From Volvariella volvacea V23 (taxonomy: Eukaryota; Basidiomycota; Agaricomycetes; Agaricales; Pluteaceae), in the NCBI GenBank assembly GCA_000349905.1, contig KB722746.1:494273-558272 (forward strand): 64,000 bases of DNA, in the 5' to 3' direction. The notes beneath the pieces were generated by a model. It did not search any database and was not told where the DNA came from. It was given only the letters and a program-made list of their open reading frames with translations. The position numbers and the translations under genes are program-made. This document shows positions 57,778-64,000 of the stretch, in pieces (the stretch's first letter is position 1; each line of letters starts with the position of its first letter).

Positions 57778-60700
57778 TTATCGTACACCGGGATGCAATG
57801 CACCGAGCGCCCTCTCAATGGCAGAACTCACTTGCTCGATTGATAGCTCGACATTCATAGACTGTCCTTGTGTGGGTGGCAGAGCTTCTACCTTTCCCTT
57901 GATTTCTTCGCGTACTGTATTTTCCAATCGTAGTCGATCCTCTTCCAAGCCGGTACCTGCCTCCCCTAACACCCTCACAGACCCAGAAGGATCCTCCGTC
58001 GCGCGCCTCTCATCGCAATCGGGCAGGCGGGACTGAAGATTGACACCATCATCAGCCGCACTAATCACATGCGACGAACGGCACTCGCCTTGAAGCCCCG
58101 AATATTCCGCCGCGATCGCGCTCGAAGCCATGTTCTTCGTCAACTCTGGCCCCGAGGAGGAGGAAGAGTGCCGCGGCGTCGGTCCCATCACGATTTCCAC
58201 CCCACCCTCGCTCGTGTCTGGGATCGAAATCGACATCTCGTCGCGACCGTGATTGCCGTTGTGCTCGAGATCGTCAGGCGTGTCCGGTAGATCGTCCGAG
58301 ACGACGGTCAAAGGCGAGGATCCAAACGCAAAGTCGAGTGCGGAATCAAGGTTGTCAAAGTTGCCGCCTTTGCTTCCGTCATCAACTTCCTCTGGTGTCG
58401 TTGGGGCACACTTCATATACAGGACCCGCTTATCGCCAATATACCACTTCTGGTTCCAACTCCTGGGATCCGCTTTGGGCGGTAGGTCCCATTCCTTCAC
58501 GATGACCCCCTTTTCAGAGATCCAATGGTCTTGCACCTCGCCAATGAACAACCTGCGCCGCAGGACAGTCTTTCCTTCCTTCTTCGTCTCCATCTTTTCT
58601 TGCTCGGCTTGGGCATTATCCAATTTTTTATTCTGTTTCTCCTCCCTAGATTTCACCTTCTTCACATGCTCATCCATCTTCACCCTCATCTCATCACTAA
58701 CCTCCGCAATCCTCGCAACAACATAATGCTTCGTCTCCCCCTGATTCTGACTGCCCTGCTGACCCGCACGTCCAGCCTCAACCGGCGTCTGCCCCACAAA
58801 CTCTCCACCAACATACGCAGTCCCAATCTTCCTCCCACTCTTAATCCCATATATCACTCCCCAATACGGCAGGGGCTCCACCACCGGAACCTTGTCCAAC
58901 GCATCCAAAAAAACTAGCGTCCTCACATCATCCTCGTCCTGCTCCTCCTCGATATCACTACCATCCCTCCCACCTGATTCCCTATCCCGCCACCTGCTTT
59001 CGCTGTACTTGACCTTCCTGGTGGCTCGTTTCCCTGCGACGACGCTCGAGGGCGCCTTATACTGAGGCTTGGCAACCTGCTGGCCAGTTCGGAGACTTGT
59101 GTACACTCCTCCCCGCTTCCATGTACAATGATCACACGAGCAGACCCCACAACAAGCCAAACAGATCCAATCCGTCTTTGTCGAATCGAACGGTATCTCC
59201 TCTTCATACCTACAAAACACGGAGGGCACCAATACATAAGCCCATCAAGTTCAGAAACGCAAGTCGAAAAACAAATACCCACCGCGTCGCTATACACCGA
59301 ACGCAATACTTCTTGTGACAACTAACGCCTGAACAGTTCATAACAAGATAAGGTATCGTCCTTCTGCACTGATGACAGAACGAATTAGTATCCGATCGAG
59401 GCCAATCCGATCTGGGCCCCCTCCGAATCTTCTTCTCCGCAAAAACCTGAGGTTGTGCAGACTTGGGCCTACCCAGCACCACACAAGCACCATCGACCAA
59501 CTCAGACCCACCAACAACCAAATCCCCCCTCGTATGCACACTTCTCTCCACCATCAGCCTCCCCTTCCCCTTCTTCGTCGTCGCCGTCGACGGCGGAGGT
59601 CCATACTCACTCCCACTCCCCTCAGCGTCAACTTCCACAAAGTCATCGCCCGATCCGGAGGGCTCCCAAGAGCGCGGCGACAAGTCCAGTTCCTCCACCG
59701 GAACAAGGTCAGCCAGTATCCGTTTCGACTTGGTCCTCTTCCTCTTCCTTCTCCCGTCTTCTGCATCCGATGCTTCTTCCTCCTCGTGCCTTGGAAGCGC
59801 TGGTCTACCTCTTCCGCGCCTAACACCGCTTGATGCACCACCACCAGCAGTAGCAGCAACAGTAACACCAACATTCTCAACAAACTCTTCACGATCATTA
59901 TCGACATCGTAGACCTTACGCATCGATTGCGATTCAGGCTCCGGCTCAGCAGCCCCAAACAACAACGAAGGATTAACCGTCCCATCTCCATAACAATGCC
60001 CCCCCTCCTCCACATGCGACGAATGCCTCGTCGTCGAATACAACTCGCTAAACTCGCCCGAGTACGACGTGCTCGCCACGAGCTCAGCCGAGGACCGCGT
60101 GGGGGAGTTGGTAGAAGTTCCAATGGCAGACGTCGCGGAAGAGTGATGAGAGGATCCTATAGAATGCGCTTGCGAGAATGGGATGTCTGGGTGCGTGTGT
60201 GCATGCGTAGGATGAGAGAGCGACGCGCGGAGACTGTCCATCGCAGAAGGGCTCATGAGACTATAGAGGTTACTCGAATGTAATTGCTGAGATTGGGATG
60301 CATCAACTTGAGGGAACGAAACGTCATCCAGGTCACCAAAAGACGAGAGGTAGATATCCAGATTGTTGGCCCGCACGCCATCTAATCCAACACTCCCGTC
60401 TGGTAAACCAGCTTGGGACAAATTAGGCGCCCATGGCAAAGAGGAACCGTGCTGCAGCCGTTTACCGTACAACGGCGAACGCGAGTAACGATCGTCCAAC
60501 GTTGGCGTCTCGTGCAGCCTTTCCGAGTCCGAGTGGGAGAAGTCTTCATCCCGTCTGTGCATTAGGAAAGAATCAACATCTCCGTCTTTCAGCGTGTACA
60601 CCGCGTCTTCGTCATCAGAATCGGGAGCAAATAGCGGCTGTGGAGTCTTCTTGCTTATACTCTGCGATCTATCTCTACGCATGTCGGGTCGCATAACAGA

Positions 60701-63388
60701 ATCACCTCCCTAAACCCACGCGTCAGTCGACTAAACAAAACGCTCAAAACGCAAACAAACCTGCACTCCTTTATTCATCTGCACATTCTGCCGATCCGCT
60801 TCGACATTTTTCACAGCAACCTCAACCCACTCCCTAACAAACCCGCCCACAGACAACCCTCCATCCTCCTCCTCCTGTTCCTCCACCAGACACCCACCAT
60901 CTCTCGAAAACCACGCCCTCGACCGGCCCCACCGTCTTGTATACCACTGGTCAATCCACATCGGCAGCCCTTCATCTACAACCCTCTCCCTCCCCTTCCC
61001 CTTACTCTTCTCCGCCTCCGCCTCCCACTGCGCCTTCATCACGCCCACATTCTGACAAAGAACATCCTCCCCAAAGATCGGCACGCCCTTGAAGAACATC
61101 CTCAGCTCCTCAGTGCTAGCAAAGTACCGCGTCCTGGTCAACGCATCGAACCGCGCCAAACGCGCCACNNNNNNNNNNNNNNNNNNNNNNNNNNNNNNNN
61201 NNNNNNNNNNNNNNNNNNNNNNNNNNNNNNNNNNNNNNNNNNNNNNNNNNNNNNNNNNNNNNNNNNNNGTTGTCTTTCGACACGTTCCTTGGGTGCTCAT
61301 TCGTCGGTTGAGGTGTCGGCCTCGGCGGAGACATCGCTGGCTTCGACGGCTCTTGACTTTTATGCGACGGGACCTGGGGTATCTTGAATGAATCCGCCCG
61401 CTCTGGATGTCTCGGCGTCTTCGGGGGCACCGAATCGCGAATCCGGAGCGGCGGTTGATGACGTGGTTGCGGGGTCACAGATATACTCGGCGGCCTCTTC
61501 GAGATCTGCTCGTCCAATCTAGGCTTCTTGGAAGGGGTATACAGCCCATCCTGCGCGTTCTCGTAAGCCCGTTTAAGACGAGCGTGCTTCTTGGAATGTG
61601 GCGTTGCAGATACGGATGCTAGATTAAGTTCCTCCAACGGGATTCTCGAAGGACCTGCAACTGCGCTGTTAGTGGAAGCAGACGCGGACGCGACCTTATT
61701 CCTCTCCGCTGCCTTGCGACCTCCGTACAGCTTGTCCTCTCTGCGTCTCGTGGGGTTGATGGAACCAAGTCTAGCATTATGCTGTATCGACGAGCTAAGA
61801 GTGAACTTGACCTGCGTATCCCGGATCTTGTCGCGCGCACGAGCTGCGGCTGCCCGTCCTGGGTTGAAAGTCCATTCATTCTGCCGACGTGGGGTGTCGG
61901 TAACGCAATTCTCAGAGCGTGTCGTACGCTTTTGCGTAGAATTGACATTCGGCGGTGGTATTTGAAGGTGTCTGTAGACTGACTTGCAGATCCCGTGAGG
62001 AAGAGGTGGGACAGCGATATGGGAGAGGATGAATCTGCGTGGACGTGGGCGTGGCTTTTTGCGGGAAGCCTGAGGTTGTGAGGGTTTGGTGGGTTTCTGT
62101 TTGACGGCTTCTTTTGGATTTGGAATTATTTCGATGCTGGAGCTTGAGGAGAGTACTGAACTCGAGCGTTGTTGGTTTGGTGCAGGCGTCAATGAAGGAG
62201 AAGGCAAGGGTGGGGGAAGAGGACGTGGAGGTGTGAAAAGGGACGTGGAATCTGCAGGTAAGGGGGACGAAGATGACGTAGATGAGACGTAGATGACCTG
62301 CATTGGGCATGAGAAGAGAACAAAGCCAGGAAACGGAAATACCAACCTCTATTGAGGCTATTGAGGGTGAGCGCTGGGCCTGCTGACCGGCAGTATTCGA
62401 TGGGCTTCGATGTTGCGTCTAAGTAGGTTGATCAACCACATGTCAGTTACGCAACGTCAGTCGGCTTACTAGGTCGGTTATGGGAGCTGCTGTACGCATT
62501 TCAGGCTATCGGAAAGGAAGGAAAGGGTAAGACGTGAGGAAGGGCAAGATCGCGTCAAGGGGCAGGCAATTACGGCATTGTTACACACTCTAATAGGGTC
62601 AATGACCTGTATCTCATCATCGGTGATTTGTTCAATATCTCCACCCGCTACCTGAACACTTTCGAACGGGAACCAGCTGTTCTCCGCATTGATCTCAACC
62701 AAGTCACCTGTAAGGTGGATGCCGTCCGAGAATTGTTGGTGTATGGTATCGAGAGAGCCATGTTGAGCTTGGTTGGAGTGTTCGGTCGGCTCTACGTTCT
62801 GGTAGTCAGGGGCAAACGGAGCTAGGTCACCAGAAGCTGGTTGTAGTGACGCTTGAGTAGTCGGTGGTATGATTCCAGCGCTCGCGAGGTACTGCTCAAA
62901 CGGATCCTCAGATGATGCATTCATGTATGAATTGTAAGGGTGCTGAATGAAAACATTGAACGGGGTCGAATTAGAGGCGGAGGAAACGGAAAATCACGCT
63001 AGGTGCCAACGCCACTCCGGCTGGTATGACTCCCGTCGCCTGACCGTAGCCCATTGCCTGCACTCCCGCCGTCGAAACCGGCATCGAGACCGACGCTCGC
63101 TGCAAGCACGGAAAACAACGAACCTAAGCAATAAAGCAGCCCAAAACTGATACCACGTGCCTGTAACCCATAATGACGCTGTGTTTGTGAATAGCCAGAA
63201 TGCAGAGATAAACTAATGCCATTTGTGTGTGCGCTTGATGAAGCTTGAAATCCTGATGTCGAAATGGCCGTCTGACTCGGTCCTGTGGACGAAACGTCAG
63301 CCAACGGCCGATGAACAACGGAAGGCGGCTGTGAGGCAGTGCGCTTCGTCAGACTTCCATCCCAGTTGGCAAGAGACGAGCTGTTCAT
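57778..63388 (-). CDS. zf-4CXXC_R1 (CDCA7/R1-type) nuclear protein, interrupted by gap
   Basis: Large nuclear protein with the zinc-finger domain of CDCA7/R1 proteins: FCHQCRRTIPYLVMNCSG, CHKKYCVRCIATR, then after an intron DWICLACCGVCSCDHC. Exons on minus: 63388-63161, 63099-62998, 62942-62589, 62505-62470, 62418-62347, 62297 into the 100-N gap, gap to 60761, 60709-59283, 59209-57778. All visible junctions keep frame. The N-terminal part is Ser/Pro/Thr-rich and disordered-looking, with basic clusters (KPRPRPRRF, KKPR). The part after the gap (VARLARFDALTRTRYF, then RMFFKGVPIFGED) is more ordered. The zinc finger is followed by acidic and Lys/Glu-rich regions. Animal CDCA7 recruits the HELLS remodeller; here the role is inferred as DNA or chromatin binding. 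The first two exons (upstream of the Met at 62924) depend on a GC-AG intron and are less certain. Confidence 0.75.
61169..61268. other. Assembly gap (100 N) inside coding sequence
   Basis: Placeholder gap between NVSKDN and VARLARF of the zf-4CXXC_R1 gene, so an unknown number of codons or an intron is missing. Confidence 0.99.
63100..63160 (-). other. Probable GC-AG intron at 5' end of zf-4CXXC_R1 gene
   Basis: A 61-nt intron, donor CAG/GCACGT and acceptor CTTGCAG, joining RHYGLQ to RASVSMPVSTAG in phase 0. It is supported only by frame continuity. Confidence 0.45.
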
Positions 63389-63743
63389 CGCGGAGGATGG
63401 CAGAGTCGCGAGCAGGCCCGTCGTCGTCGTGCACGATGAGGAAAAGCGCTACAGCATAATGATGCTCATTCGGTCCCTCAGACAACAATTCGCTCAGCGT
63501 CACGCATGTCACAGTCACGTGACACTGCAGCGCATTGCGTAGCCGCGGTGCCTGGACTGTGTGCTGTGTGGGCGGTTACCGATCCGATCCATTTATGGGA
63601 CCAAGCCCGCAGATATGTCGGAGATAGAGGATTGTTATATACGCTTATCTTTCACGCTTGTATAGATAACTCAATAAATATCAAAAATTTATTTTGGCGA
63701 GGCTCAGCCTCTACAGCAACGACCAGCTCTACAGACTGCAACT

Positions 63744-63934
63744 TTAAGCGATGGGTTTGATCCTGAAGCAAGAGGTGAGATTCTCGTAGCGCCCCAAATG
63801 TAAACCTATACTCACGAAGAACCCAAGACGAGCTCGTTCGCAACGGGTACAGCGTCGCGTTGGGAAGGAAGAGGGCAAGACAAGGCTCTAGGACGAAGAG
63901 CAGAGTACTGAGCTCTCCTAGTGAGGGAAGACAT
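63744..63934 (-). CDS. Possible 45-aa protein with mitochondrial-type presequence
   Basis: Two-exon candidate, 63934-63816 and 63762-63744, joined at GT-AG (donor GTGAGT, acceptor TTGCTTCAG) in frame. It starts MSSLTRRAQYSALRPRALSC, an Arg-rich, acid-free stretch like a mitochondrial targeting sequence, then PVANELVLGSS and a short end SIKPIA. There is no homologue I recognise. Its short length means chance cannot be excluded, and further exons or an alternative splice may exist. It lies upstream of the zf-4CXXC_R1 gene on the same strand. Confidence 0.3.
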
Positions 63935-64000
63935 GATAAGAGGTGGGTCCTCTCGCTTCGTGCTTCCACTGCGGCTGAAGCATCGCTGCACCAGGATGCC

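Noticed and set aside
57818..58726. Plus-strand ORFs under the zf-4CXXC_R1 gene
   Set aside because: Antisense shadows of the Ser/Glu-rich coding exon.

Overview
The window is nuclear DNA of a filamentous basidiomycete, most likely a mushroom-forming Agaricomycete. The evidence is intron-dense genes on both strands (introns about 50-80 nt with CTAAC/CTGAC-like branch sites), an I66-type (mycospin) protease inhibitor, a DUF6593-like gene, F-box arrays, and a short CaaX peptide gene of the mating-pheromone-precursor type. There is no operon structure, rRNA, tRNA or recognisable transposon. Two 100-N assembly gaps (26977-27076 and 61169-61268) and one N at 46908 are present. Exon boundaries were placed by hand from GT/GC...AG sites, frame and paralogue comparison.

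Left part (1-13.8 kb): the 3' end of a COQ1-type polyprenyl diphosphate synthase; two tandem paralogues of an unrecognised small protein family (1854-2552 and 4107-4792, minus) whose first coding exons are an ATG-only exon and a 14-nt microexon; a long, mostly empty stretch; then two housekeeping trafficking genes on plus, an OSH1/OSBP-type sterol/PI4P transfer protein (ankyrin, PH, FFAT, ORD) and retromer VPS29.

13.8-25 kb is a gene graveyard. Three degenerate copies of one unknown family (14971-19830, plus) are followed by three tandem F-box paralogues (20352-25066, minus): one intact, one losing its last residues to a TGA codon, one with a lost start codon and a frameshift.

25.5-38 kb holds a DUF6593-like gene and a head-to-tail trio of intact multi-exon secreted-protein genes (28040-30538, 31632-33927, 35221-37946, minus). 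They share exon architecture, a 5'-leader motif and conserved dibasic sites. The third carries an Ala/Asp/Pro-rich insertion.

39-49 kb: a 77-residue single-pass membrane protein gene diverges from a secreted fasciclin (FAS1) protein. Next come a GC-rich F-box/LRR-like gene, an Ecm3-like auxin-efflux-carrier family transporter and an unrecognised multi-pass membrane protein.

49-64 kb: a mostly empty 2.8-kb stretch, an I66 protease inhibitor with a GC-AG intron, the CaaX pheromone-like peptide gene (53455-53565, minus), a USP5/UBP14 deubiquitinase, a zf-4CXXC_R1 nuclear protein interrupted by an assembly gap, and a possible tiny 45-residue gene at the right edge. The most notable items are the CaaX peptide gene, the ATG-exon/microexon paralogues, the three GC-AG introns and the secreted-protein array.
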